From NCBI RefSeq assembly GCF_900188275.1, contig NZ_FZNY01000001.1:806001-870000 (forward strand): a stretch of 64,000 bases of DNA, written 5' to 3'. The notes under the pieces were generated by a model. That model was not told where the DNA came from and ran no database searches. It saw nothing but the letters and a program-made list of their open reading frames with translations. This stretch comes from Dokdonia pacifica (lineage in GTDB: Bacteria; Bacteroidota; Bacteroidia; Flavobacteriales; Flavobacteriaceae). Position 1 is the stretch's first letter, and the number at the start of each line of letters is the position of its first letter. Below, in pieces: positions 35,424 through 44,144 of this stretch. A program made the translations under genes and the position numbers.

Positions 35424-36812
35424 TTATTTGTATTCATTTTCCTTCTGAATGTCTAATTTTTTAATTCTAAAATCTAGTGTGCTAGGATGTAATTTAAGGA
35501 TTTCAGCAGCTCCTCCTTTACCTCTCACCTTTCCTTTACAGTATTTTAATGTTTGAATAATTTGTTCCCTTTCTACATCTTGAAGCGATTTCAATTCAAA
35601 CTCTTTCTGTAGGTTCCCAAGGTCTTTAGCATCATGATTATCTAAAGAATTAAATAACACATTATCTTCAGCAAGTAAAATACCTCGCTCTATAAAATGT
35701 TGCAATTCTCTAACATTTCCAGGCCAATCATGTCTCATAATACCTTTAAGAGTCTCTTTATCTAATGCTGGACAAGGTCTATTAATTTCTTTAGAAAAAC
35801 GACTCATAAAATAATTTGCCAATAGCTCAATATCTTTCCCTCGTTCTCTCAATGGAGGAACCGATATTGGAAAAATACTCAATCTAAAAAATAGATCTGC
35901 TCTAAAAGCTCCTTTTTCTACTTCTTCTTCCAGGTTTCTATTGGTCGCAGCTATAATACGTACATCAATTTTCTTAGAAATAATACCGCCCACGGTTTCA
36001 ATTTCTTTTTCTTGAATGCATCGTAATAATTTTGATTGACTATTTAAAGGAAGTTCTCCTATTTCATCTAAAAACAAAGTACCTCCATTGGCTTGTTCAA
36101 ACTTTCCAATTCTCTTTTCTGTAGCGCCTGTAAAACTTCCTTTCTCATGGCCAAACAAAACAGATTCGATTAAATCACTTGGTAATGCTGCACAATTTAC
36201 TTTAACTAAAGGTTTCTTTTTCCTTGGCGAACTCTTATGAAGTGCCTCCATAATAAGTTCTTTCCCTGTTCCTGTTTCTCCCTGTATAAGTACCGTTATA
36301 TCTGTAAAAGCAACCTGCTGAACTTGTTTTAATGTTTTCGCGATAACTTCGCTTTCACCGATAATACCAAGCGTATCTATTTTTTTAGAGACACTAGTAG
36401 TAGAGACACCAGTATCTGAAGTAGAAGACAATGGTGAATCATCAACTTCTATTTTACGAAACCCTAGTTCTAAGGCAACTCTAATATCTCGTTCATCAAA
36501 AGGTTTTAAAATATACCCCAACGGATTTGTCTGAGTCATTTCACGTAACGTTCCAGAATCAGAATACGAAGTAACATAAATAAAAGGAAGTCCATATTCT
36601 TCACGTATTTTCAGGGCTAACTCTGTACCTCTTACATCTCCTATAATATGAATATCTAGCAATACTAAATCTGGAGCTTCTTTTGCTATCTTTTTCATAG
36701 CTTCATCGGCAGATTTTGCCATACCCATTACAGCATGCCCCAAACCAGATACTATTCTCCTTAAATCTTGAGCAATGATAAACTCATCCTCTACAATAAG
36801 AATTTTTCCCAT
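35424..36812 (-). CDS. NtrC-type sigma-54-dependent response regulator
   Basis: A 462-residue protein with receiver domain (phospho-acceptor Asp53 in LLDIHI), AAA+ sigma-54 interaction domain (Walker A GETGTGKE, GSFTGA loop in place of GAFTGA, Walker B GTLFLDEIG) and a Fis-type helix-turn-helix at the C-terminus (GGAAEILKLHPSTLDFRIKKL). It activates sigma-54 promoters when phosphorylated. The adjacent TauD-like gene carries a matching sigma-54 promoter and is a likely target. The kinase may be the TPR kinase at 32234. Confidence 0.95.
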   Translation of the reverse strand: MGKILIVEDEFIIAQDLRRIVSGLGHAVMGMAKSADEAMKKIAKEAPDLVLLDIHIIGDVRGTELALKIREEYGLPFIYVTSYSDSGTLREMTQTNPLGYILKPFDERDIRVALELGFRKIEVDDSPLSSTSDTGVSTTSVSKKIDTLGIIGESEVIAKTLKQVQQVAFTDITVLIQGETGTGKELIMEALHKSSPRKKKPLVKVNCAALPSDLIESVLFGHEKGSFTGATEKRIGKFEQANGGTLFLDEIGELPLNSQSKLLRCIQEKEIETVGGIISKKIDVRIIAATNRNLEEEVEKGAFRADLFFRLSIFPISVPPLRERGKDIELLANYFMSRFSKEINRPCPALDKETLKGIMRHDWPGNVRELQHFIERGILLAEDNVLFNSLDNHDAKDLGNLQKEFELKSLQDVEREQIIQTLKYCKGKVRGKGGAAEILKLHPSTLDFRIKKLDIQKENEYK

Positions 36813-37021
36813 TTTTAATCGTTTAACGTATTCATCTAAACAAACAATACATACAATGTTAGCTACTAGTATTAATGCTTATTATGGAGTAATTATTAAC
36901 TAAAATACGCGTGAAACAATTTAAACATTTTGTTAAACAAAACAAGTATTTTTATTAAAAAAATAGTTCAAAATTCTATTTTTATTGACTTACGGCTATT
37001 TTTGTTTAACTTTTTGAAAAA

Positions 37022-37510
37022 TCAACTGTTTAACCAATTCTTAAATGCCAGTGACTTATTTTTCCCTACAAATATTGGATTTTCTGAAGGGGGATATGTT
37101 TCTATTTTTAATCCCTGACCCATTTTTATAATTTTTTTAATGGCAGAAACACCTAAGATTACTTGCCTGTTTACTCTAAAGAAATAATGATGATCTAATC
37201 CAGCAAAAAGACTATCTAAGCTGTTATTTGAGACACTCTTCTGTCCATTCATATGTACAACATATGTAATAGAATTTTCTTTATATATATAAGCGATTTC
37301 AGAAACATATACGATCAAAAGTTCATTGCGAAAATACGTGAGGATACGATCTTTAGAAGTACTTTGATCTACTACTACTTCTCTAGCATCACTCTCTACA
37401 TTTTCAACATCTATCGTTTCTGTTAATGTCTCTTCTGTATATAAATAAGTAATAGTCGTTTCTTTAGGTTTAAATGTAAAACTTGGAATTTGATAGTTAA
37501 GTGATAACAT
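37022..37510 (-). CDS. LytTR-domain DNA-binding protein without receiver
   Basis: A 162-residue protein. Residues about 60-160 form a LytTR DNA-binding domain (LLIVYVSEIAYIYKENSITYVVHMNGQKSVSNNSLDSLFAGLDHHYFFRVNRQVILGVSAIKKI). The first 55 residues are not a receiver domain and show no clear family. No phospho-acceptor is present, so activity is not controlled by a classical kinase through this chain. It lies 63 bp downstream of the sigma-like gene at 37574, same strand, probably one unit. Confidence 0.85.
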   Translation of the reverse strand: MLSLNYQIPSFTFKPKETTITYLYTEETLTETIDVENVESDAREVVVDQSTSKDRILTYFRNELLIVYVSEIAYIYKENSITYVVHMNGQKSVSNNSLDSLFAGLDHHYFFRVNRQVILGVSAIKKIIKMGQGLKIETYPPSENPIFVGKNKSLAFKNWLNS

Positions 37511-37573
37511 AATAAATAAGTATGAATGGGTGGGTTAATAAATGGATAGTTGCATGAATTTTGTTAGGAAGAT

Positions 37574-38017
37574 TTAATTGAGATCTAAACTTTCAATAAG
37601 TTCTTTTCTTGCATTCTGAATAAGCTTCCAAAATACAGCCTCATTAATATCTAGATCTGTACAAATCAATGATGTCTTTTTACCTTCAAAGGTTTTATAA
37701 ACAAAAGCTCTTCTTTGTATTTTTGGCATCCTATTTAAACACGCCTCAAGTATAGAATTCCTTTGATTTTTTGTAGAGTCAGGAAAAAGATGGATCGAAT
37801 TTGATGTTCCTGAAGGATGAGATACTGCGACAACATTATTAATGTGTAGATGCGCATCTTCAATACCATTAAATTTTGATCTTCCTAGATTTCTTCTCAG
37901 AAGCTGTTGTCTTAAATTTTTAAATATCGTTTTGATACGATCTTTGCAAATCTTTTTTGCTTTCTCAACTACTAATTTTAATTCTAAAAACGCCGTTATT
38001 TCTATTTGTTTATACAT
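37574..38017 (-). CDS. small protein with sigma-70 region-4-like C-terminus
   Basis: A 147-residue protein. Residues about 90-147 (LNRMPKIQRRAFVYKTFEGKKTSLICTDLDINEAVFWKLIQNARKELIESL) match the region-4 helix-turn-helix of ECF sigma factors and resemble the sigma factor at 31588. The N-terminal half is a basic helix (KLVVEKAKKICKDRIKTIFKNLRQQLLRR) without the region-2 signature, so it probably cannot bind the -10 element. It may be a truncated sigma-like regulator. It is followed by the LytTR gene. Confidence 0.65.
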   Translation of the reverse strand: MYKQIEITAFLELKLVVEKAKKICKDRIKTIFKNLRQQLLRRNLGRSKFNGIEDAHLHINNVVAVSHPSGTSNSIHLFPDSTKNQRNSILEACLNRMPKIQRRAFVYKTFEGKKTSLICTDLDINEAVFWKLIQNARKELIESLDLN

Positions 38018-38261
38018 CCCTTTAAGGTTTATAATTGTAATTTTTGTTTGATTATAAGATTCTACAATTCTATTATAACCTAAAGTTATGCCGTAAAAGA
38101 AATAAGTTACAATTATCTGATAAACAGTATTTTAAAAATATTTTTCCGTTTTATTCTATTCATAAAAAACACAAAATATAGTAGGCACACAATATATTAA
38201 AGCTCAACAAAGTGCTAGATTTGGTTATAAAACAGGTAGGTATGCATATGTGTAAGTTGGT

Positions 38262-38330
38262 TATACGCTTTCGCGAAATCGAGCTTGCGAGATTCACAAA
38301 CGTAGAGAGAGCGAAGCGGTAAAGCGTATA
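38262..38330. repeat. long mosaic palindrome element
   Basis: Outer arms TATACGCTTT and AAAGCGTATA flank an internal block with TCGCGAAATCGAGCTTGCGA and GAGCGAAGCGG. Related to the elements at 46402 and 63412. Confidence 0.8.
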
Positions 38331-38419
38331 CTACAACATCAAAATAACACAAAACACACCTTCCAAAAATCATCATAGTGCCCTGAAAAAGCGTTTAAAT
38401 AAACAATAGATTTAGTATC

Positions 38420-38448
38420 TTGTTGGAGAATTTATAATTATAAATTTC
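38420..38448 (+). promoter_or_regulatory. possible promoter of the cytochrome/DUF1501 operon
   Basis: TTG (38420-38422), 18 nt, then TAAATTTC (38441-38448), one mismatch from TAnnTTTG. It is 53 nt upstream of the proposed TTG start codon. Confidence 0.35.
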
Positions 38449-38501
38449 AGAGTTATCATTCTATTAATCCTACTGTAAATAGCAATAAAACGCTCTCTAC
38501 T

Positions 38502-40841
38502 TTGAAGAAGAAACAACAGCATACGTCCTTTACATGGTTATTGTACTTTGTAATCCCTTTTGCCTTGGTATTAGGATATAAATATATTTCAAAAGAAACA
38601 CAAGAAGATTACACAGCCATAGATACAAGTAATCCTGAATTGGCAAGTGAAACCAAAGCACTTCCAGAAACCATCGATTATATTTTTGATGTAAAACCTA
38701 TTCTTTCAGATAGGTGTTATTTATGTCATGGCCCTGATGATGGTACCCGTGAGGCAGGTTTAAGACTAGACACTAAAGAAGGGGCGTTTGCAGCCATAGG
38801 CCCCAACCAAGACAGATTTGCCATTGTACCCAACGATACACTTACCAGCCAACTTGTCTCTAGAATACATGCTACCCAAATAGAAAAACTCATGCCTCCT
38901 GAAGATTCTAATCTCAGTCTTACTGAGTATGAAAAACAAATACTCACCAAATGGATTGAGCAAGGAGCAGTTTGGAAAGATCATTGGGCATTTGTCGCTC
39001 CCCAAAAAAAAGAAATTCCTCAAATTTCCAATACAAGTCTTGTTGCTAATGAAATAGATCATTTCATTATTAAAAAATTAGAACAACAAGGATTATCACC
39101 TTCCGAAAGAGCCAGCAAAGAAAAATTAATACGACGTGTTTATTTTGATCTTACAGGACTCCCACCTAGTATTACTGCTATAGATGCTTTTTTAAATAAT
39201 AGCAATCCAAATGCATACGAAAGTATCGTAGATAGTCTACTAAGTTCTACTCAATATGGTGAGCACATGACGACCAGTTGGCTAGATATTGCTAGATATT
39301 CAGATACGCACGGATATCAAGATGACCTAGAGCGTGTGATGTGGCCATGGCGTGATTGGGTCATTAATGCCTTCAATAAAAACATCCCCTATAATGATTT
39401 TGTGACATGGCAATTAGCAGGAGATTTACTACCTGATGCTAGTCTAGAACAAATTATAGCTACTGGTTTTAATAGAAATCATAAAATCACACAAGAAGGC
39501 GGTGTGATCGATGAAGAATATCGTGTAGAGTATGTATTGGACAGAACCAATACGGTCTCTAAATCTTTATTAGGACTCACCATGGAATGTGCACAATGCC
39601 ACGATCATAAATACGATCCTATCTCTCAAAAAGAATATTTTAGTTTCTATAGTTTTTTTAATAAAGTAAATGAAAAAGGACGTATAGATTATGGAGAAAT
39701 TCCAGAGCCTAATATCAAAATCACACAACAACAAACCGAAGCATTACTTTCATTTATCAATATGCCAGACTCTATACAAGAAGTACAGCTTATGGTGATG
39801 AAAGATGATGCTCCTACCCGAAAAACATACGTTTTAAAAAGAGGCGCTTATGATGCCTATGGAGAAGAAGTACAAGCAGATACTCCAAAATCAGTACTCG
39901 CATTTGATGGTTTTGAAACCAATAGATTAGGACTTGCCCATTGGCTTTTTGATGAAAAGAATACACTCACTGCACGCGTGGCTGTAAATAGACTATGGCA
40001 ACAAATCTTTGGAACGGGTATCGTAGCTTCTAGCTCTGATTTTGGAAACCAAGGCGCCTTACCGTCCCACCCAGAACTTCTGGACTGGCTCGCGATTACT
40101 TTTAGAGAAGAAGGATGGGATATGAAAAAAATGATCAGACGTATGGTCTTATCTAATACCTATCAACAAACCTCCAAAACAAGTCCCGAACTCTTAGAAG
40201 CTGATCCTTACAATAAATGGCTTGCGAGAAGCACACGTCAAAAATTAACTGCCGAGATGATTAGAGACAATGCACTTGCCGTGAGTGGATTGCTTGTCGA
40301 AAAAATAGGTGGCCCAAGTGTTAAACCTTATCAACCCAAAGGACTTTGGGCAGAAACCACTTCAGGACAAGGGCTCACAGAATACATCATGGACACAGGA
40401 GAAAACCTATATAGAAGAAGTCTATATACCTTCTGGAAACGAACCGTACCACCGCCATCTATGATGACCTTTGATGCCGCCACAAGAGATTATTGCACCG
40501 TAGAACGCCAAAAAACCAGTACCCCATTACAAGCACTCGTCATGCTTAATGACCCACAGCTTATTGAAGCAGCAGAGGTGCTGGCCTCCCAAGTATTACT
40601 AGATCAAAACCTCACAGATCAAGATCGGATACACACTATATTCAAAAAAATTACCTCACGTGCTCCCGATGAAACAGAAATAGAAAACTTACTCGCATTT
40701 CTAAAAGAATCGGAAGCCAATTATGACGAAACCAAAAAAGTAGTCACTACTCAAGTCGCTATTGACAAAGAAAAACTATATGCTTTTAGCGCTGTCACAA
40801 GTTTAATTTTTAATCTAGACGAAGCTATTATAAAAGGATAA
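38502..40841 (+). CDS. planctomycete-type cytochrome c / DUF1549 / DUF1553 protein
   Basis: A 779-residue protein starting at TTG 38502; no ATG precedes the membrane anchor (TWLLYFVIPFALVLGYKYI), so TTG is the best start. Order: anchor, PSCyt1 haem c domain (CYLCHG, near residue 72, with RLDTKEGAF and MPPEDS), PSCyt2/DUF1549 (LTGLPPS, WLDIARYSDTHGYQ, second haem-like CAQCHDHKYDPIS), and PSD1/DUF1553 (NRLWQQIFGTGIV, LPSHPELLDWLA, QKLTAEMIRDNALAVSG). It is periplasmic and membrane-tethered. The family is abundant in planctomycetes and has no settled function; a redox role is inferred from the haem motifs. It starts an operon with DUF1501 4 bp downstream. Confidence 0.9.
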   Translation: MKKKQQHTSFTWLLYFVIPFALVLGYKYISKETQEDYTAIDTSNPELASETKALPETIDYIFDVKPILSDRCYLCHGPDDGTREAGLRLDTKEGAFAAIGPNQDRFAIVPNDTLTSQLVSRIHATQIEKLMPPEDSNLSLTEYEKQILTKWIEQGAVWKDHWAFVAPQKKEIPQISNTSLVANEIDHFIIKKLEQQGLSPSERASKEKLIRRVYFDLTGLPPSITAIDAFLNNSNPNAYESIVDSLLSSTQYGEHMTTSWLDIARYSDTHGYQDDLERVMWPWRDWVINAFNKNIPYNDFVTWQLAGDLLPDASLEQIIATGFNRNHKITQEGGVIDEEYRVEYVLDRTNTVSKSLLGLTMECAQCHDHKYDPISQKEYFSFYSFFNKVNEKGRIDYGEIPEPNIKITQQQTEALLSFINMPDSIQEVQLMVMKDDAPTRKTYVLKRGAYDAYGEEVQADTPKSVLAFDGFETNRLGLAHWLFDEKNTLTARVAVNRLWQQIFGTGIVASSSDFGNQGALPSHPELLDWLAITFREEGWDMKKMIRRMVLSNTYQQTSKTSPELLEADPYNKWLARSTRQKLTAEMIRDNALAVSGLLVEKIGGPSVKPYQPKGLWAETTSGQGLTEYIMDTGENLYRRSLYTFWKRTVPPPSMMTFDAATRDYCTVERQKTSTPLQALVMLNDPQLIEAAEVLASQVLLDQNLTDQDRIHTIFKKITSRAPDETEIENLLAFLKESEANYDETKKVVTTQVAIDKEKLYAFSAVTSLIFNLDEAIIKG

Positions 40842-40845
40842 TCAT

Positions 40846-42303
40846 ATGGAAGAAATCTCAAAACATTTTCTCAATAATAACCGCAGACATTTTCTAAAGA
40901 AACTGAGCTTGGGTATTGGTGGACTTGCTGCTGCTTCGATGTTAGATCCTTTTTCGGCTATAGTAGAAGCACCAGATTCTCCGCTTAAAGGCATGAATCT
41001 GCCTCACTTTGCTCCCAAAGCAAAACGCGTTATTTATTTATTTCAAAGCGGAGGCCCTTCCCAATTAGAATTGTTTGATTACAAGCCGTTGTTGGATAAA
41101 ATGAGAGGTCAGGATTTACCTGATTCTGTACGAAAAGGACAACGTCTTACAGGAATGACTTCTGGACAAGATAGCTTTCCGCTAGTGGGTAGTAATTTTA
41201 CATTCAATCAATACGGAGAGTCCCGAGCTTGGGTAAGTGATCTCATGCCATATACCGCAAAAATTGTAGATGAGTTATGCTTTGTAAAATCCATGCATAC
41301 CGAAGCCATAAATCATGACCCAGCTATTACCTTTTTCCAAACAGGATCACAACAAGCAGGAAGACCCAGTATTGGATCATGGATGAGTTATGGATTAGGA
41401 AGTCTTAATGATAACCTCCCAACATTTACAGTATTATTATCCAGAGGAACGGGAAGACCGCTTGCACAACCTTTATATTCCCGACTGTGGGGAAATGGAT
41501 TCTTAAGTTCGCTACACCAAGGAGTGCAATTTAGATCAGGAAAAGACCCTGTATTATACCTAAAAGATCCTGAAGGAATGAATAGATCTGAGCGACGCAA
41601 AATGCTCGATCATATTGCCGAATTAAATGAAAAGCAGGAAAAAGAATTTGGCGATCCAGAAATCAATAGCCGCATCGCACAATATGAGATGGCCTATAGA
41701 ATGCAAACTTCTGTTCCCGATACGATGGATATAGAAGGAGAACCCGATCATATTATCCAAATGTATGGCGCCGAAGCAACGGTACCTGGCACCTATGCAG
41801 CCAATTGCTTACTCGCAAGACGCCTAGTTGAAAAAGATGTGCGTTTTGTACAACTCTACCATATGGGTTGGGATCAGCATGAAAATTTACCCACACAAAT
41901 AGAAAAACAAGCCAAAGATATTGATCAGGCGACCGCTGCATTAATCATGGATTTAAAACAACGCGGACTCCTTGAAGATACCCTTGTGGTTTGGGGAGGT
42001 GAATTTGGACGTACCAACTACAGCCAAGGAACACTCACCGAAACCAATTATGGGAGAGATCACCACCCAAAATGCTTCACTATGTTTATGGCGGGCGGTG
42101 GTGTAAAGCCTGGATTTACGTATGGAGAAACCGATGACTTTGGGTATAACATCGTAAAAGATCCCGTACACGTACATGATTTACAAGCCACCATGATGCA
42201 TTTAATGGGGGTAGATCATACAAAATTCACCTACAAACATCAAGGCAGAAGATTCAGACTTACGGATGTTTCTGGCCATGTAGTTCACGATCTTATTAGC
42301 TAA
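40846..42303 (+). CDS. DUF1501 protein with twin-arginine signal
   Basis: A 485-residue protein of the sulfatase-like DUF1501 family. The N-terminus has a twin-arginine signal (NNRRHFLKKLSLGIGGLAAASML), so it is probably exported folded. Conserved segments include IYLFQSGGPSQLELFDYK, SMHTEAINHDPAITFFQTGS, LYHMGWDQHENL and WGGEFGRTNYSQGT with a late GRDHHPKCF. These lie in the alkaline-phosphatase-like fold, but the formylglycine Cys/Ser motif of true sulfatases is not obvious. DUF1501 genes normally pair with DUF1549/DUF1553 genes, as here. Confidence 0.92.
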   Translation: MEEISKHFLNNNRRHFLKKLSLGIGGLAAASMLDPFSAIVEAPDSPLKGMNLPHFAPKAKRVIYLFQSGGPSQLELFDYKPLLDKMRGQDLPDSVRKGQRLTGMTSGQDSFPLVGSNFTFNQYGESRAWVSDLMPYTAKIVDELCFVKSMHTEAINHDPAITFFQTGSQQAGRPSIGSWMSYGLGSLNDNLPTFTVLLSRGTGRPLAQPLYSRLWGNGFLSSLHQGVQFRSGKDPVLYLKDPEGMNRSERRKMLDHIAELNEKQEKEFGDPEINSRIAQYEMAYRMQTSVPDTMDIEGEPDHIIQMYGAEATVPGTYAANCLLARRLVEKDVRFVQLYHMGWDQHENLPTQIEKQAKDIDQATAALIMDLKQRGLLEDTLVVWGGEFGRTNYSQGTLTETNYGRDHHPKCFTMFMAGGGVKPGFTYGETDDFGYNIVKDPVHVHDLQATMMHLMGVDHTKFTYKHQGRRFRLTDVSGHVVHDLIS

Positions 42304-42309
42304 TTCCAT

Positions 42310-43353
42310 ATGAGTCGTAGAAAATTTTTAAAACAATCTTCCTACCTCGCTATGGGGTTTCTGACATATCCCGCTTTCGCGAAAGCGTTCTCAGTATCAT
42401 CCTCTAAGGATGTTATTATAGGTCATAACGCACATCAATATAAAGTAAACCTCAACTGGGGAAATCTCAATCCATCACAAACACCTGTAAATGACTGTCA
42501 CGAGATGGTACAGGACTCCAAAGGACGGATTGTATTATTAACCAATCACACTAAGAATAATGTCATTATTTATGACAAATCGGGAAAACTAATCGAAACA
42601 TGGGGAACTGAATATCCAGGAGCCCACGGACTCACTCTTGTTAAAGAAAATGGCACCGATTTCCTATTCATCACAGATTATGAACGCCATCAGATTATCA
42701 AAACTACTATCGATGGTAAAGTAGTTTTTAAAATAGATGCGCCTTTAGAAACTGGAAAGTATACTAATAAAGAAGATTTCAAACCCACCGAAACTACCGT
42801 TACCAAAAATGGAGATATTTATGTAGCAGATGGCTATGGGAAACAATATATTACACATTATAACCATAAGGGAGAATTACTGAATATCTTTGGAGGACAA
42901 GGCACCGAAAATGGACAATTCCTGAATGCACATGGCATTTGTTATGACTATAGAGATTCCGATAATCCATCGTTATTGATTACTGCCAGAGAACTCAATC
43001 AGTTAAAACGATTTGATTTAGACGGTACTTTTATAGAAACTATTCCTGTACCTGGCGCATTAATTTGTCGTCCTGTGATTCATAAAAATGATATCTATTT
43101 TGCAGTATTACGATCTAAAAACGCAGTACATGATGACTCTGGTTTCATCTTGATTATGAATGAAAAAAATGAAGTAGTTTCTTGTCCTGGTGCGACAGCG
43201 CCTTCGTATCGTAATAATGAACTGGATGAGTTGTATCAAACCATCAGATTGTTTCAACATCCGCATGATGTGTGTATAGATGATGATGAAAATATGTATG
43301 TCGCCCAATGGAATTCTGGTCAAACCTATCCTATAAAATTAACAAGAGTATGA
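42310..43353 (+). CDS. NHL-repeat/six-bladed beta-propeller protein, exported
   Basis: A 347-residue protein with a probable Tat signal (SRRKFLKQSSYLAMGFL). The mature part has propeller repeats (VQDSKGRIVLLTNHTKNNVIIYDKSGKLIETWG, VTKNGDIYVADGYGKQYITHYNHKGELLNIFG, HPHDVCIDDDENMYVAQWNSG), as in NHL and peptidylglycine alpha-amidating lyase-like proteins. No catalytic residue set can be assigned. The palindrome at 42372-42387 encodes AFAKA right at the signal-peptide cleavage region. It overlaps the next gene by 4 bp (ATGA). Confidence 0.85.
   Translation: MSRRKFLKQSSYLAMGFLTYPAFAKAFSVSSSKDVIIGHNAHQYKVNLNWGNLNPSQTPVNDCHEMVQDSKGRIVLLTNHTKNNVIIYDKSGKLIETWGTEYPGAHGLTLVKENGTDFLFITDYERHQIIKTTIDGKVVFKIDAPLETGKYTNKEDFKPTETTVTKNGDIYVADGYGKQYITHYNHKGELLNIFGGQGTENGQFLNAHGICYDYRDSDNPSLLITARELNQLKRFDLDGTFIETIPVPGALICRPVIHKNDIYFAVLRSKNAVHDDSGFILIMNEKNEVVSCPGATAPSYRNNELDELYQTIRLFQHPHDVCIDDDENMYVAQWNSGQTYPIKLTRV
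42372..42387. repeat. short palindrome inside the propeller gene
   Basis: CGCTTTCGCGAAAGCG is read as Pro-Ala-Phe-Ala-Lys-Ala-Phe at the end of the Tat signal peptide. Confidence 0.9.
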
Positions 43354-44144
43354 GGATAGCCATTCTAAGTATACTCTTGATAAGCATCCTAAGTTGTGCT
43401 GAAAAAACAACACCTATTGATAGCGTGTTTGTACAACAACAGCAAGTCAGCATCACACAACCTCGCGTAACGGCTACGAGCACGATTATAGATTCTGCTG
43501 TAACAATAACTGCTGCATTAGCGCTAGAAGATGTTGGTATTTATTATACAACTGATGGTACAGCTCCTACTGAAAACAACACAAAATACACCACTCCTCT
43601 TACGGTTGAAAAAGAAGGCTCTTATTCCTTTAAAGCTTTTCATGCAGATTGGAAACCCAGTGAAACTACAACCTTAAAATTGTATAAAAAGGGGATTATT
43701 CCTCGTAAACTATTTTGGAATACAAAGCCCAATTCCAAATATCCTGGAATAGATTCTATCACGCTGATGAATCATACAAAGGGATCTGTAAATTTCAGAG
43801 ATACGCAATGGGTCGGATATGATACAACCGCTATAGCTACTATGTATTTTAAATATAAGCCTCGTATAAAAAACATAACCATAGGCTATCTTATTGATAC
43901 AAAATCATGGATTTTTCCGCCAGAGGCAGTAGAGGTATATATAAATAAAACCCATAGGATACGCTATAACGTATCCAATATACCTAAAGGAGAACTTAAA
44001 AAACTAGAAGATTTCCAAATCCCCATTAATAGGAATGTTGAAACCATGACAATTAGAGTATATAATTCAAAACTTCCGGAATGGCATCCTGGAAAAGGCA
44101 TGAACGCATGGTTATTTATGGATGAATGGATTTTTAACGAATGA
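43350..44144 (+). CDS. lipoprotein with chitobiase/hexosaminidase C-terminal-like and discoidin-like domains
   Basis: Start at 43350 (ATGA overlap with the preceding stop) gives MRIAILSILLISILSC with a lipobox. The mature part has a CHB_HEX_C_1/Fn3-associated module (GIYYTTDGTAPTENNTKYTTPLTV) followed by an F5/8-type-C-like region ending KLPEWHPGKGMNAWLFMDEWIF. It is paralogous to the C-terminal part of the protein at 44141 (same order, same KLPEWHP ending). These modules usually bind carbohydrate or cell walls; no enzyme site is present. Overlaps the next gene by 4 bp. Confidence 0.82.
   Translation: MRIAILSILLISILSCAEKTTPIDSVFVQQQQVSITQPRVTATSTIIDSAVTITAALALEDVGIYYTTDGTAPTENNTKYTTPLTVEKEGSYSFKAFHADWKPSETTTLKLYKKGIIPRKLFWNTKPNSKYPGIDSITLMNHTKGSVNFRDTQWVGYDTTAIATMYFKYKPRIKNITIGYLIDTKSWIFPPEAVEVYINKTHRIRYNVSNIPKGELKKLEDFQIPINRNVETMTIRVYNSKLPEWHPGKGMNAWLFMDEWIFNE

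Larger units (their letters stand above)
38018..38501. other. 484-bp intergenic region between divergent units
   Basis: No gene seen. It contains a long mosaic palindrome element (38262-38330) and a possible promoter at 38420-38448 for the cytochrome operon. Confidence 0.6.

Noticed and set aside
36341-36360. TCGCGATAACTTCGCTTTC inside the sigma-54 regulator gene as a palindrome copy
   Set aside because: Arms do not form the CTTTCGCGAAAG dyad; resemblance is by chance.
41800-42100. DUF1501 protein as an active sulfatase
   Set aside because: No CxPxR or SxPxR formylglycine motif is visible; only the fold-level resemblance remains.
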